A stretch of 64,000 nucleotides of DNA, from the NCBI GenBank assembly GCA_017642335.1, contig JAGCPF010000071.1, positions 1-64,000 on the forward strand. The letters run 5' to 3'. The DNA is from Fibrobacter sp. (lineage in GTDB: Bacteria > Fibrobacterota > Fibrobacteria > Fibrobacterales > Fibrobacteraceae). Below, piece by piece: positions 18,509-27,812 of the stretch (the first letter of the stretch is position 1; every line of letters begins with the position of its first letter). Under the pieces are notes generated by a model. That model worked only from the letters and a program-made list of their open reading frames with translations, was not told the DNA's origin and did no database searches. The position numbers and the translations under genes are program-made.

Positions 18509-19828
18509 TCAGAACTTGCGTTCCTTGCAGTGCTGCATGGCTTCTTTGAGATTCTTGAACATCGGTTTTTCAAATTTTTCATAGCCGACTTTCGTGAGGC
18601 CGTCGTAGAAGAACATACCGGGCGTTTTGCGGGCCGCTTCGTCGCCCATTCTGCCGATGTCTTTATTAGAAATCCCTTCGGGCAAAATTTCGCGATATTC
18701 TTGGCTAGGCGGGTCGAAATAGAATAGCTGGCTGATAAATTCGTCGATTCCTTCATTTTTCTGCCTAAAGAAGTAGTGCATGCCTTTGCGGTTCCAGCCT
18801 TCGAATTGCAGACTTTCCCCGATGATAAAATCAATGCCGTGCTCCATAGGCTCGCAGCCGCCTTCTTTCAGGTTGAATTTTTTGCATAAATAGAATGGTG
18901 TTGTGAGTTGCGGTGCGGTGGTATCGCTGTAATTGCAGTTGGTGCTATCTGTATAACATTTTGCGAACGTTTTGTCGGGAAGTGGTCTATAATATGTTTC
19001 GGCGGGTAAATCGGTACCGAAATTAATGTAGGATTTCCCGTCAACGTGGTAACATTCCAAGCTTTCGTCGATTCCAGAAGCTTTTCCATGAACGGGCAGC
19101 GGTTTCATGCTGGCGTAGTATTCGATTCTGCAACCGCCATTGCTGTAGTCTTTGGTGTAACACGGAATCCAGTCCGGATTGGCAATGGGTTCTGGTTTGC
19201 GTTTCCATTCGGGAATGGCGGTATCTTTTGGAATTGCTTTGGGAACAATTCTCAATTCTTTTTTGAAATTCGGTTTACATTCCCCGACGATTTTGGCCTT
19301 GATGCTGGATGCGTGGTGAGCTATTTCAAAATGGGGACAGATGCAGGCGAGGTCAGCCATCCAGTATCCCGTGAATGTTTTCTTGTAAAATTTTTGGATA
19401 AACTTGCGTGCGTTTTTCTTGTGGTATATGCTGCCGTCAATGGTACCGGTATTCCATTCGAGAGAAGGTACTGCTTTTGGTGTGCCTGCCAAAAGGCTTT
19501 TCTCGTCGCATTGCTTGTCTAGATCGTCGAGTTCTCCGCGGTCGTAATCACTGCGTCGGAAATTGCTCCGTTTATCGCCTTCGAAACTGGGCCAGAAGGT
19601 GTATGCCCAGAAGGGCGTGTCGCAAAATATGGAATCGGGTGCACTTTCAATTTTTTTTGAAGGCGTAAAATCCGTCGGGATTTCATCGAGGAGTAGCAAC
19701 CTGTAGTGTTCTTCGTCTTCGAACGAGACGCAGAATTGGACGGGTGTTTTGGCGAATGCTTGGATGACCAAAAAACAGCAAAGGAGTAGGGCGAATTTTC
19801 TCATTCGAGGCCTCCCTTTATAGCGCAT
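18509..19828 (-). CDS. Secreted Cys-rich protein, two-module paralogue
   Basis: A 439-residue protein with a signal peptide (cleavage near VIQAFA) and many cysteines; no known family recognised. The C-terminal half (about residues 220-439) matches the protein at 20763-21743: both have PCY-x-x-x-x-x-NGGCRI-x-x-YAS, then EC-x(6-7)-SYI and AKCY-x-DS-x-NC, and a C-terminal MFF/MQFF region. The N-terminal half contains VQFCVSFEDEEHY and FYKKTFTGYW...GECKPNF, matching the protein at 19801-20766. It therefore looks like a fusion of the two modules. It overlaps its upstream neighbour by 28 nt and is last in a three-gene operon. Confidence 0.65.
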   Translation of the reverse strand: MRYKGRPRMRKFALLLCCFLVIQAFAKTPVQFCVSFEDEEHYRLLLLDEIPTDFTPSKKIESAPDSIFCDTPFWAYTFWPSFEGDKRSNFRRSDYDRGELDDLDKQCDEKSLLAGTPKAVPSLEWNTGTIDGSIYHKKNARKFIQKFYKKTFTGYWMADLACICPHFEIAHHASSIKAKIVGECKPNFKKELRIVPKAIPKDTAIPEWKRKPEPIANPDWIPCYTKDYSNGGCRIEYYASMKPLPVHGKASGIDESLECYHVDGKSYINFGTDLPAETYYRPLPDKTFAKCYTDSTNCNYSDTTAPQLTTPFYLCKKFNLKEGGCEPMEHGIDFIIGESLQFEGWNRKGMHYFFRQKNEGIDEFISQLFYFDPPSQEYREILPEGISNKDIGRMGDEAARKTPGMFFYDGLTKVGYEKFEKPMFKNLKEAMQHCKERKF

Positions 19829-20766
19829 TTTTTAGTCTCGTATTTTCCGTGAACTTGAACCATGTTCAAGGCCCAGAAATCATCGGATTTTAACTTGGTC
19901 TTCGGTGGTTTTATGAATCTCGGACATTTTCCTGTCAGTATAATCTCGTATTCAAAGGCTTGCTTTACTTTATCGAATCCGCATTCCATGGAGATGTTCC
20001 AAACGGCAGAAATGCTTTTGCCGTAGAAACCTTTTAGCTGTTTTGTGGTGGCCTTGAAATTGGTATCTATGGACAAGTTGATGTATTCGGGGATTAGAGC
20101 GGACGATTTCCGTTCCCAGGAACTTTTCCCGTGGCAGGTGTCTTCTTCCGTATAGGGGCCCAACCTAAATTTTCCAATTTCTGCAAAATCCCATTCGGTT
20201 GATGTTTCTTTTTGCGCCGTGCCGCTGCAAGTCAAGCTGTTTAGATCTGTTCCCGTGCCATCGAACAGGCTGATTTCCGGAACGTTCTCGAAAAGTTCGG
20301 TGCGGTAAAGTGCGGGATGTTTCCCTTCTATAAGGCAGTAATGGGCGACGGGCATGGATTTTACGCATGGGCCGACAAGTAATACATTGTATTCCCGTTC
20401 TTTGCGTGTGATGCCGGAGTGACATTCCGATTTGCTTTCGCTTGCACGGAAGAGCTGTCCGTAGTAATGCGGAAGATTTTTTGGGGCATTTTTCAGATGG
20501 AATACGTTTTTTGGAGAATAACTGCTTATTAGGTTTCGTGGAAGATTGAGGAAGTAATCGTCGCTTTTAAAAGGTTTCTTTTTGGCGGGCAAAATTTCTT
20601 TGCGGAAAAGCCGAGCCGTGTAGGTGCTGTCGTTTTCGAACGTGACGCAGTAGGCGGCGACGCTGTCTTTGGCTGATGCGGAGCGGTCTTGGGCGAAAGC
20701 CGTTAAGCAGGCTCCCGCAAAAAATACAGCAATAGCGATGATGCGGAGTGCAGAAAAAGAATTCAT
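19801..20766 (-). CDS. Secreted Cys-rich protein, N-module paralogue
   Basis: A 321-residue protein with a signal peptide ending near LTAFAQ. It contains two related repeats: AYCVTFENDSTYTARL...YYGQLF...EYNVLLVGPC and a second, FYGKSISAVWNISMEC...EYEIILTGKCPRF. The second closely resembles the N-terminal half of the protein at 18509-19828. No enzyme motif is seen. Cysteines are likely disulphide bonded outside the cytoplasm. It overlaps the upstream gene by 4 nt and the downstream gene by 28 nt, so the three are cotranscribed. Confidence 0.62.
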   Translation of the reverse strand: MNSFSALRIIAIAVFFAGACLTAFAQDRSASAKDSVAAYCVTFENDSTYTARLFRKEILPAKKKPFKSDDYFLNLPRNLISSYSPKNVFHLKNAPKNLPHYYGQLFRASESKSECHSGITRKEREYNVLLVGPCVKSMPVAHYCLIEGKHPALYRTELFENVPEISLFDGTGTDLNSLTCSGTAQKETSTEWDFAEIGKFRLGPYTEEDTCHGKSSWERKSSALIPEYINLSIDTNFKATTKQLKGFYGKSISAVWNISMECGFDKVKQAFEYEIILTGKCPRFIKPPKTKLKSDDFWALNMVQVHGKYETKKCAIKGGLE

Positions 20767-21743
20767 TTTCCACCTCCGTTCTGATTCGTTTTAAGGGGGA
20801 TCCATTCTTTGCAAGTCTTGATGGCCTCTTGCATCGTGTTGAAATGCAGGTCCTTCCGTTCAGACTTTTTTATTCCTGAGAAGAACTGCATCCCACTCGC
20901 CTTGTGGATGGACTTTTCGATAATGTTTGTTGCGTCGTTATCGTAAAAATGCCATGGCGAAATAAGCTTATAGCTTTGATATCGCTTGCCTTCTTGTTCT
21001 ACGCGGTTCATGAATTTTGTAACGTTGTTTTCCGCTTTCATGTCGAGATAGAGCAATAGACCGTCCCGCTTCCAGTGCTTAAGCTTGCCTGTCTCGTCAA
21101 AGACAAGGGAAAGTCCCTTTTCTGCAATCGGGCAGCCTTCTGTTGTTGCGGCCGCATACTTGCAGGAGTAAAAATATTTATGAGAATACGGCTTTGGAAA
21201 ACCTTCGTGGGGCAGTGTGTCGCTTTTGACATTGCCGCAGTTCAAACTGTCACTATAACATTTGGCTTGAGTGGGAAAGTGAAAAAGCGAATCATGAACC
21301 TGTTCCGGGACGGATGTAGGAATGACGATGTAGGATTCGTTCTTGTAGCGGAAACATTCAATGTCTTGATTGAAAACTTCGGGTGAGCCGACCATCGGGA
21401 GCCTTGTTCTGCTTGCGTACCGTGCGATACGGCAGCCTCCGTTGGTGTCTGGCTCGTAACAGGGGAAAATGTCTTTTGGTCCTTCTTCGAGCAAAAAACC
21501 GCAGTGCGTTTTAGTGGCGATCCCGCCTCCTCCGCCACTAAGGAGGCCCGCGAGACCGTAGCATCCAACCTCTTCGGGTTCTAGCCAATAGTCATGTGCG
21601 AAAAGCGGTGCTGTAAGCATCGCGAGCGAGAGAATGACGTGCAAGGTTAGACGGCACGAACGCTTGCGTTCGTATTGGATAACCGCAGCAGTCATGCCTC
21701 GAAGAGGAATGACTCTGTGAAAAATTCCCCTGGAATTTCGCAT
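20763..21743 (-). CDS. Secreted Cys-rich protein, C-module paralogue
   Basis: A 326-residue protein whose hydrophobic signal segment (about residues 30-50, LHVILSLAMLTAPLFA) follows an unusually long basic N-terminus. The first 25 codons include a REP-like palindrome (GTCATTCC...AGGCATGAC), suggesting that a repeat extended the 5' end; Met17 (21695) is an alternative start. A TATATT box ends 6 nt before the first ATG. Shared signature NGGCRIARYAS and AKCYSDSLNC link it to the protein at 18509-19828. Function unknown; extracellular or periplasmic. Confidence 0.6.
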   Translation of the reverse strand: MRNSRGIFHRVIPLRGMTAAVIQYERKRSCRLTLHVILSLAMLTAPLFAHDYWLEPEEVGCYGLAGLLSGGGGGIATKTHCGFLLEEGPKDIFPCYEPDTNGGCRIARYASRTRLPMVGSPEVFNQDIECFRYKNESYIVIPTSVPEQVHDSLFHFPTQAKCYSDSLNCGNVKSDTLPHEGFPKPYSHKYFYSCKYAAATTEGCPIAEKGLSLVFDETGKLKHWKRDGLLLYLDMKAENNVTKFMNRVEQEGKRYQSYKLISPWHFYDNDATNIIEKSIHKASGMQFFSGIKKSERKDLHFNTMQEAIKTCKEWIPLKTNQNGGGK

Positions 21744-21936
21744 GGTTAAAATATATAAAGGATAAGAGGGATCTTTGCTTAATGAAGGTTAAATTTTGGG
21801 GAGTGTTACAAATATTGTAAATTTTGTTAGTTCTTTTACAAAAATTGAAATTTGAAATTTAGTTGAAATGCGCATTTTTGTCGTTGTTTTACATTTTCTT
21901 TCCGCTTTTTCAATAATTGGCGGGTGTTTTCAAAAA

Positions 21937-21953
21937 TTGGCACGGATTTTGCA
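21937..21953 (+). promoter_or_regulatory. Sigma-54 promoter of gltBD with upstream dyad
   Basis: TTGGCACGGATTTTGCA has GG (21939-21940) and GC (21951-21952) 10 nt apart. A perfect dyad TTACAAATATTGTAA (21806-21820) and a half-site TTTTACAAAAATTG (21835-21848) lie 90-130 bp upstream. The gltB ATG is 60 bp downstream behind GAAAGGA. Confidence 0.9.
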
Positions 21954-22012
21954 TTCCTTGTTCGCAAAAATAAATGTCGCGCGTGGTTGCGCGAAACGAA
22001 GAAAGGAATTAT

Positions 22013-25000
22013 ATGCACGCTCAAGCTCTTTACGATCCGGCCAACGAACATGACGCCTGCGGTGTCGGTCTTGTTGCCAATGTAAATAATATCGCCTCGC
22101 ACCAGATTGTGTTGCAGGGCATTACTGTCCTTAAGAGGCTGATGCATCGTGGCGCAGCAGGTGGAGACCCGGAAACCGGTGACGGTGCGGGTCTTTTGCT
22201 TTCTATGCCGCACAAGTTCTTCCGCAAGGTTTGTGTGGATTTGCCGGAACGCTATGGCGTGGCCATGTTCTTCGTCGAGAATACGCTCGAGGCGACAGTC
22301 TTCGATGCGGAAATCAAGCGCATCGCCGAATCCGAGGGTGTTTCTGTTGTGAACTTCCGCGAGGTTCCCGTTGATGCTTCTTCTATCGGTCGCACAGCCC
22401 GCGAGACTTTGCCGCATATCCGCCAGGCATTCTTCGACGGATCCAAGTTCGAAAACGATTCCGCTTTCGATATCAAACTCTACGTGATCCGTCGCCTGAT
22501 AGAGAAGGCCTGCAAGGGAGTCTATGTATGTAGCTGCAGCCGCCGTAGCATTGTTTATAAGGGTCTGCTTCTCGCTAGCCAGATTGAAGGTTTCTACAAG
22601 GACTTGAACGACCTTGACTTTGAAAGCCCGCTTGCCCTTGTTCACCAGCGCTACTCTACCAACACTTTCCCGACCTGGCAGCTTGCGCACCCGTTCCGCT
22701 ACCTTGCGCACAATGGCGAAATCAACACGCTGCGCGGTAACCTGAACAGCCTCCGCGCCCGCGAGCCGTACCTGAAGAGCGAAATCATCGGCGATGACAT
22801 GCCGAAACTCCTTCCGCTCGTGATGCCTGGCCAGAGCGACTCCGCCAGCTTGGACAATATGTTTGAGCTCCTCGTCGCAGCGGGCCGTAGCCTCCCGCAT
22901 GCGATGATGATGCTCATGCCGCAGGCCTGGGGCAAGAAGCATTACCTCGGCCGCGACGTGCGTGGCTTCTTCGAATACGAATCCATGCTTATGGAACCGT
23001 GGGATGGCCCTGCCGCCGTGGCGTTCAGCGATGGCGTGAATGCGGGTGCGATCCTCGACCGCAATGGCCTCCGTCCGGCACGTTACACTTTATGTAAAGA
23101 CGGTCTCTTCGTGATGGCCTCCGAAACGGGTGTGCTCGACCTCCGCGACGATGAAGTCGAAGAAAAGGGCCGCCTCAAACCTGGCGAGATCATCTACCTC
23201 GACCTGGAAAACCACCGTATCTTGAAGAACGCCGAAATGAAGGCGCAGGTGGCGAGAGCCAAGCCTTACCGCCGCTGGGTTGCCGAGAACAAGATGAGCG
23301 TCCGCGGCCTCTTCAGCGAAATCAACCCGTCCGACGTTCCGGAAGACATCCTGGTGCAGCAGAAGCGCTTTGGCTATTCTGCCGAAGACCTCTCCATCAT
23401 CTTGCAGCCGATGGCCAAGAACGGTGCCGAGCCGATTGGCTCCATGGGTAACGATGCCGCGCTTGCCGTGCTTTCGGACAAGCCGCAGCCGCTCTTCAAC
23501 TACTTCAAGCAGCTGTTCGCCCAGGTGACGAACCCGCCGATTGACCCGATCCGTGAAGAGCTCGTGATGAGCTTGACGACCTACATCGGCAACCACGGCA
23601 ACATCCTTGAAGAAACTCCGGAACAGGCGCATCTCATCAAGATTCCGCGCCCGATTGTGACCGAAGACGAAATCCGCCGCTTTGAAAACATTGGCGACAA
23701 GGCCTTCAAGGCGAAGGTGCTCAAGATGCAGTTCCCGCTCGGCGGAAACGGCGAAGTGCTGGAAGCTGCTTTGCAGAACCTCGCCGGCGATGCCGTGCGT
23801 GCGGTGAACGACAAGTACGATATCATCGTGCTTTCGGACAAGAACATTGACTGGGGCTACGTGCCTATACCTTCGCTCTTGGCGACGGCTAGCGTGAACC
23901 GTGCCCTGGTGGAAGCGGGCGTCCGTCCCGAAATCGGCTTGATTGTGCAGTCCGGCGAAGTCCGCGAAGTGATGCACTTTGCCTTGCTCCTCGGTTTTGG
24001 CGCGACGGTCATCAACCCGTACCTCGCTTTCGAAACCATTACCAACATGTGCCACAACGGCGACCTGGATGTCGACCCGGTGACGGCTGCTGCAAACTAC
24101 GTGAAGGCCGTGGACAAGGGCCTCCTCAAGATCATGAGCAAGATGGGTATCTCGACGCTTCGCAGCTATCGCAGCGCCCAGATTTTCGAAGCCGTCGGCC
24201 TGAACCACGAACTCGTGGAAAAGTTCCTGCCGGGTACCGCAAGCCGCATCGAAGGTATCGGACTCGAGGAAATTGCCTGCGAAGTCAACGACCGTCAGAA
24301 AATCGCCTTTGCCGACGCCAGTCGCGTGCTGCAGTCGGGTGGCCAGTATGCCTTCCGCAAGGAAGGGGAGAAGCACCTTTGGACTCCGCAGTCCCTGGCT
24401 GCTTTCCGCCAGGCCGTGCAGGGCAGCGATTACGAAAAGTTCAAGGTTTACAGCAAGCTCATCAACGACCAGTCCGAACGTCAGGCGACTTTGCGCGGAC
24501 TCTTCAAGTTCAAGGAAACGACCCCGATCGATATTTCCGAAGTCGAAAGCCGCGAATCGATTTTGAAGCACTTCGTGGCGGGCGCCATGAGCCTTGGCTC
24601 TTTGAGCCCCGAAGCCCACGAGACGATTGCCATTGCGATGAACCGCATCGGCGCCATGAGCAACTGCGGTGAAGGTGGTGAAGACCCCGACCGCGATACT
24701 CCGGCTGCTAACGGCGATATCCGTAGTTCTGCCATCCGTCAGGTGGCATCGGGACGCTTCGGTGTCACGATCGACTACCTGCGCCATGCAAAGGATTTGC
24801 AGATCAAGATGGCGCAGGGAGCGAAGCCCGGTGAGGGCGGCCAGCTGCCGGCCCACAAGGTGAACGAATTTGTGGCCCGTATCCGTCACAGCATTCCGAA
24901 CGTCTCGCTGATTTCTCCGCCGCCGCATCATGATATTTACTCTATCGAGGACTTGGCTCAGCTTATTTACGACTTGCGCAACTCGAACCCGAAGGCCCGT

Positions 25001-26431
25001 GTCTCGGTGAAGCTCGTGTCCGAGGTGGGAGTGGGTACGATTGCCGCGGGTGTCGCGAAAGCCCATGCCGACGTGGTGCTGATTTCCGGTCACGATGGCG
25101 GTACGGGTGCTTCTCCGCTTACCTCCATCAAGCATGCCGGCCTCCCGTGGGAACTCGGTATTGCCGAAGCGGAACAGACGCTCGTGCTCAACGATTTGCG
25201 TGGCCGCATCAAGCTCCAGGTCGATGGCCAGCTCAAGACGGGCCGTGACATCGTGGTGGCTGCGCTCCTCGGTGCCGAAGAATTCGGCTTTGCTACCAAC
25301 CTGCTGGTAAGCCTCGGTTGCGTGATGGACCGCAAGTGCCATACGAACCAGTGCCCCATGGGTATCGCCACGCAGGATGCCGCTTACCGCAAGCGCTTTG
25401 CCGGCAAGCCCGAATACGTGGAAAACTTCCTCTTCTTCATCGCCGACGAAGTCCGCGAAATCCTCGCCAGCCTTGGCCTGCGTTCCCTCGAAGAAGCCTG
25501 TGGCCGTAGCGACCTCCTCGAGAAGGATTCCGCAATTGAATTCTACAAGGCCAAGCACCTCGATTTCAGCAAGATCTTCCAGACAGTCGAAGGTGGCATT
25601 AAGTCCTTCGATAAGAACTATGTGAAGGAAGCTCTTGAAAACTTTGACCGCCGCGAAATCCTCCCGTTCGTGGGCGAAACGCTCAAGACCGGTGCTCCGG
25701 TGGAACTCTGCACGGTGGTGCACAACACCGACCGTACGGTGGGTACGGAACTTTCCGGCGAGGTGGACGAACACTTCGGCGTGAAGGGTCTCCCCGAAGA
25801 CACCATCAAGATTCACCTTCAGGGTGTCGCGGGCCAGAGCTTCGGTGCCTTCCTCGCTCCGGGTGTCACGCTCGACCTCGAAGGCGAAGCGAACGACTTT
25901 ATGGGCAAGGGCCTTTCGGGCGGTAAGATTATCGTGCGCCCGCCGCACAACGCCTCGTTCAAGGCCGAAGAGAACGTCATTGCCGGTAACGTCATCGGTT
26001 ACGGCGGAACTTCTGGCAAGATCTTCATCAATGGTCTCGCCGGCGAACGCTTCGGTATCCGTAACTCCGGTATGCTCCTGGTGAGCGAAGGCGTGGGTGA
26101 CCACGGTTGCGAATACATGACGGGTGGCCGCGTGGTCGTGCTCGGTCGTGTGGGCGTGAACTTCGCTGCCGGTATGACGGGCGGATTTGCCTACGTGTAC
26201 GACGAAACGGGTCACTTTGACCTGAGCTGCAACGTGGATTCCGCTGACTTGGAAAGCGTGCTCCCCGGTACCGATAGCGAAAAGGAACTGATAGATATTA
26301 TCCAGCAGCATGTGGACGCTACGGGCAGCGAGAAGGGCAAGCGCATCCTTGAAAACTGGAACTGCGAACGTCCGAAGTTCGTGAAGATATTCCCGATTGA
26401 TTACCGCAACGCTTTGGCAAAGAAGGGATGA
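22013..26431 (+). CDS. gltB: Glutamate synthase large subunit
   Basis: A 1472-residue enzyme making two glutamates from glutamine and 2-oxoglutarate with GltD-supplied electrons. The start MHAQALYDPANEHDACGVG places a short propeptide before the class II glutaminase nucleophile Cys14; HRGAAGGDPETGDGAG follows. The central and FMN domains include AMSLGSLSPEAHE, GEGGEDPDRD and GHDGGTGASPL, with the iron-sulphur Cys set CVMDRKCHTNQCPMG, and the C-terminal GXGXG helix domain. An upstream in-frame ATG (21974) lies beyond the ribosome site and was rejected. It is driven by a sigma-54 promoter and followed by gltD after 7 nt. Confidence 0.97.
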   Translation: MHAQALYDPANEHDACGVGLVANVNNIASHQIVLQGITVLKRLMHRGAAGGDPETGDGAGLLLSMPHKFFRKVCVDLPERYGVAMFFVENTLEATVFDAEIKRIAESEGVSVVNFREVPVDASSIGRTARETLPHIRQAFFDGSKFENDSAFDIKLYVIRRLIEKACKGVYVCSCSRRSIVYKGLLLASQIEGFYKDLNDLDFESPLALVHQRYSTNTFPTWQLAHPFRYLAHNGEINTLRGNLNSLRAREPYLKSEIIGDDMPKLLPLVMPGQSDSASLDNMFELLVAAGRSLPHAMMMLMPQAWGKKHYLGRDVRGFFEYESMLMEPWDGPAAVAFSDGVNAGAILDRNGLRPARYTLCKDGLFVMASETGVLDLRDDEVEEKGRLKPGEIIYLDLENHRILKNAEMKAQVARAKPYRRWVAENKMSVRGLFSEINPSDVPEDILVQQKRFGYSAEDLSIILQPMAKNGAEPIGSMGNDAALAVLSDKPQPLFNYFKQLFAQVTNPPIDPIREELVMSLTTYIGNHGNILEETPEQAHLIKIPRPIVTEDEIRRFENIGDKAFKAKVLKMQFPLGGNGEVLEAALQNLAGDAVRAVNDKYDIIVLSDKNIDWGYVPIPSLLATASVNRALVEAGVRPEIGLIVQSGEVREVMHFALLLGFGATVINPYLAFETITNMCHNGDLDVDPVTAAANYVKAVDKGLLKIMSKMGISTLRSYRSAQIFEAVGLNHELVEKFLPGTASRIEGIGLEEIACEVNDRQKIAFADASRVLQSGGQYAFRKEGEKHLWTPQSLAAFRQAVQGSDYEKFKVYSKLINDQSERQATLRGLFKFKETTPIDISEVESRESILKHFVAGAMSLGSLSPEAHETIAIAMNRIGAMSNCGEGGEDPDRDTPAANGDIRSSAIRQVASGRFGVTIDYLRHAKDLQIKMAQGAKPGEGGQLPAHKVNEFVARIRHSIPNVSLISPPPHHDIYSIEDLAQLIYDLRNSNPKARVSVKLVSEVGVGTIAAGVAKAHADVVLISGHDGGTGASPLTSIKHAGLPWELGIAEAEQTLVLNDLRGRIKLQVDGQLKTGRDIVVAALLGAEEFGFATNLLVSLGCVMDRKCHTNQCPMGIATQDAAYRKRFAGKPEYVENFLFFIADEVREILASLGLRSLEEACGRSDLLEKDSAIEFYKAKHLDFSKIFQTVEGGIKSFDKNYVKEALENFDRREILPFVGETLKTGAPVELCTVVHNTDRTVGTELSGEVDEHFGVKGLPEDTIKIHLQGVAGQSFGAFLAPGVTLDLEGEANDFMGKGLSGGKIIVRPPHNASFKAEENVIAGNVIGYGGTSGKIFINGLAGERFGIRNSGMLLVSEGVGDHGCEYMTGGRVVVLGRVGVNFAAGMTGGFAYVYDETGHFDLSCNVDSADLESVLPGTDSEKELIDIIQQHVDATGSEKGKRILENWNCERPKFVKIFPIDYRNALAKKG

Positions 26432-26438
26432 GGTCTCT

Positions 26439-27800
26439 ATGGAACAAGTAACCCGAATTCAAGATATCTACCGCCCTGTCGAAGAGCGCGTCAAGGACAA
26501 TAAGGAAGTCGAGCGCAAACTCACTTCGATTGAGGTCATCAACCAGGCGGGCCGCTGCCATACGTGCGGTATCCCGTTCTGCCATGGTGCGGGCTGCCCG
26601 CTCGGGAACTTGGTCCCCGAATTCAACGCGGCCGTGGCCATTGGCAACTTGGAACGTGCCTACGATGTCATCAGCAAGACGGCGTTCTTCCCGGAATTCA
26701 CGGGACGTGTCTGCCCGGCGCTTTGCGAATCCGCTTGCACAGGCAACGTCCATGATGACTCGGTGATGGTCCGCCAGATTGAAAAATTTATCATCGAGTC
26801 CGCCTACGAGCAGGGCTTGGTAAAGCTCCCTTCTGCAGAACCTAACGGAAAGACTGCTGCGGTCATCGGCTCGGGCCCTTCGGGCTTGTACGCTGCTGAG
26901 GCGCTCCGCCGCAAGGGTTACGCGGTGACGGTCTACGAAAAGAATCCGAAGGTGGGCGGGCTTCTCCGTTACGGCATCCCGAACTGGAAACTCGACAAGT
27001 CCATCATTGACCGCCGTGTGGCGCTTCTCGAAGCAGCCGGTATCAAGTTTGTGTGCAATACCGAAATCGGCAAGGACATTTCGGCGGAATACATCCGCAA
27101 GAACTATGACGAGGTCATCCTTGCCATCGGTACTCCGAACGCCCGTGACCTGAAAATCCCTGGCCGCGAAGCCGAAGGCATCTTCCTCGCGCTTGATTTC
27201 TTGCATGGGGCGAACAGACCCGGCGAAACGAATCCCGAGCGCTTCAGTGCCAAGGGCAAGAAAGTCTTGATTATCGGCGGTGGCGATACGGGTAACGACT
27301 GTGTGGGCAAATCCATCCGCGAAGGCTGCGCAAGCGTGCTGCAGGTGGAATTCATGCCGAAGCCGCCCGAGACCCGTTCTCCGTCGACGCCGTGGCCCGA
27401 TTGGGCTTACGTGCTGCGCACGAGCTACGCCCAGCACGAAGGTGGCGAGCGCCGCTGGAATGTTTCGTCCAAGCAGTTCATTGTGAAGGACTGTCACGTG
27501 GCCGGTGTCGAAGTGGTGAAGGTCGACTGGGAAATGTCCCCGCAAGGCAAACCGCTCAAGCCGAACGAGGTCCCGAATACGACGGAAATCATCGAGGCCG
27601 ATCTCGTTGTGCTCGCGATGGGCTTCACCGGCGTTCCTGCCGAAGGTATCGTGAACGATCTCGGACTTAAGCTGACCCCGCGTACGGCGATTATCGCTGA
27701 ACCCGAGCGCCATATCCACGCGGTGGGTGACTGTGCGAACGGTGCCTCGCTTGTGGTCCGTGCCATGGCCGACGCTCGCGCGAAGGTAAGCAGACTCTAA
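26439..27800 (+). CDS. gltD: Glutamate synthase small subunit
   Basis: A 453-residue NAD(P)H-dependent oxidoreductase that passes electrons to GltB. The N-terminal iron-sulphur region has CHTCGIPFCHGAGCPLGN and CPALCESACTGN; the FAD site is GSGPSGLYAAE, the NAD(P)H site GGGDTGNDCVG, and a C-terminal FAD motif ends at AVGDCANGASLVVRA. Length is normal. The start MEQVTRIQD follows the gltB stop by 7 nt; the longer frame into gltB was rejected. Cotranscribed with gltB and possibly with the downstream NAD synthetase. Confidence 0.96.
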   Translation: MEQVTRIQDIYRPVEERVKDNKEVERKLTSIEVINQAGRCHTCGIPFCHGAGCPLGNLVPEFNAAVAIGNLERAYDVISKTAFFPEFTGRVCPALCESACTGNVHDDSVMVRQIEKFIIESAYEQGLVKLPSAEPNGKTAAVIGSGPSGLYAAEALRRKGYAVTVYEKNPKVGGLLRYGIPNWKLDKSIIDRRVALLEAAGIKFVCNTEIGKDISAEYIRKNYDEVILAIGTPNARDLKIPGREAEGIFLALDFLHGANRPGETNPERFSAKGKKVLIIGGGDTGNDCVGKSIREGCASVLQVEFMPKPPETRSPSTPWPDWAYVLRTSYAQHEGGERRWNVSSKQFIVKDCHVAGVEVVKVDWEMSPQGKPLKPNEVPNTTEIIEADLVVLAMGFTGVPAEGIVNDLGLKLTPRTAIIAEPERHIHAVGDCANGASLVVRAMADARAKVSRL

Positions 27801-27812
27801 CATATTTTTCTC

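Noticed and set aside
23090..26311. A 1073-codon open frame on the strand opposite gltB
   Set aside because: It mirrors the strong third-position GC bias of gltB, has no recognisable domain, and sits wholly opposite a certain gene.
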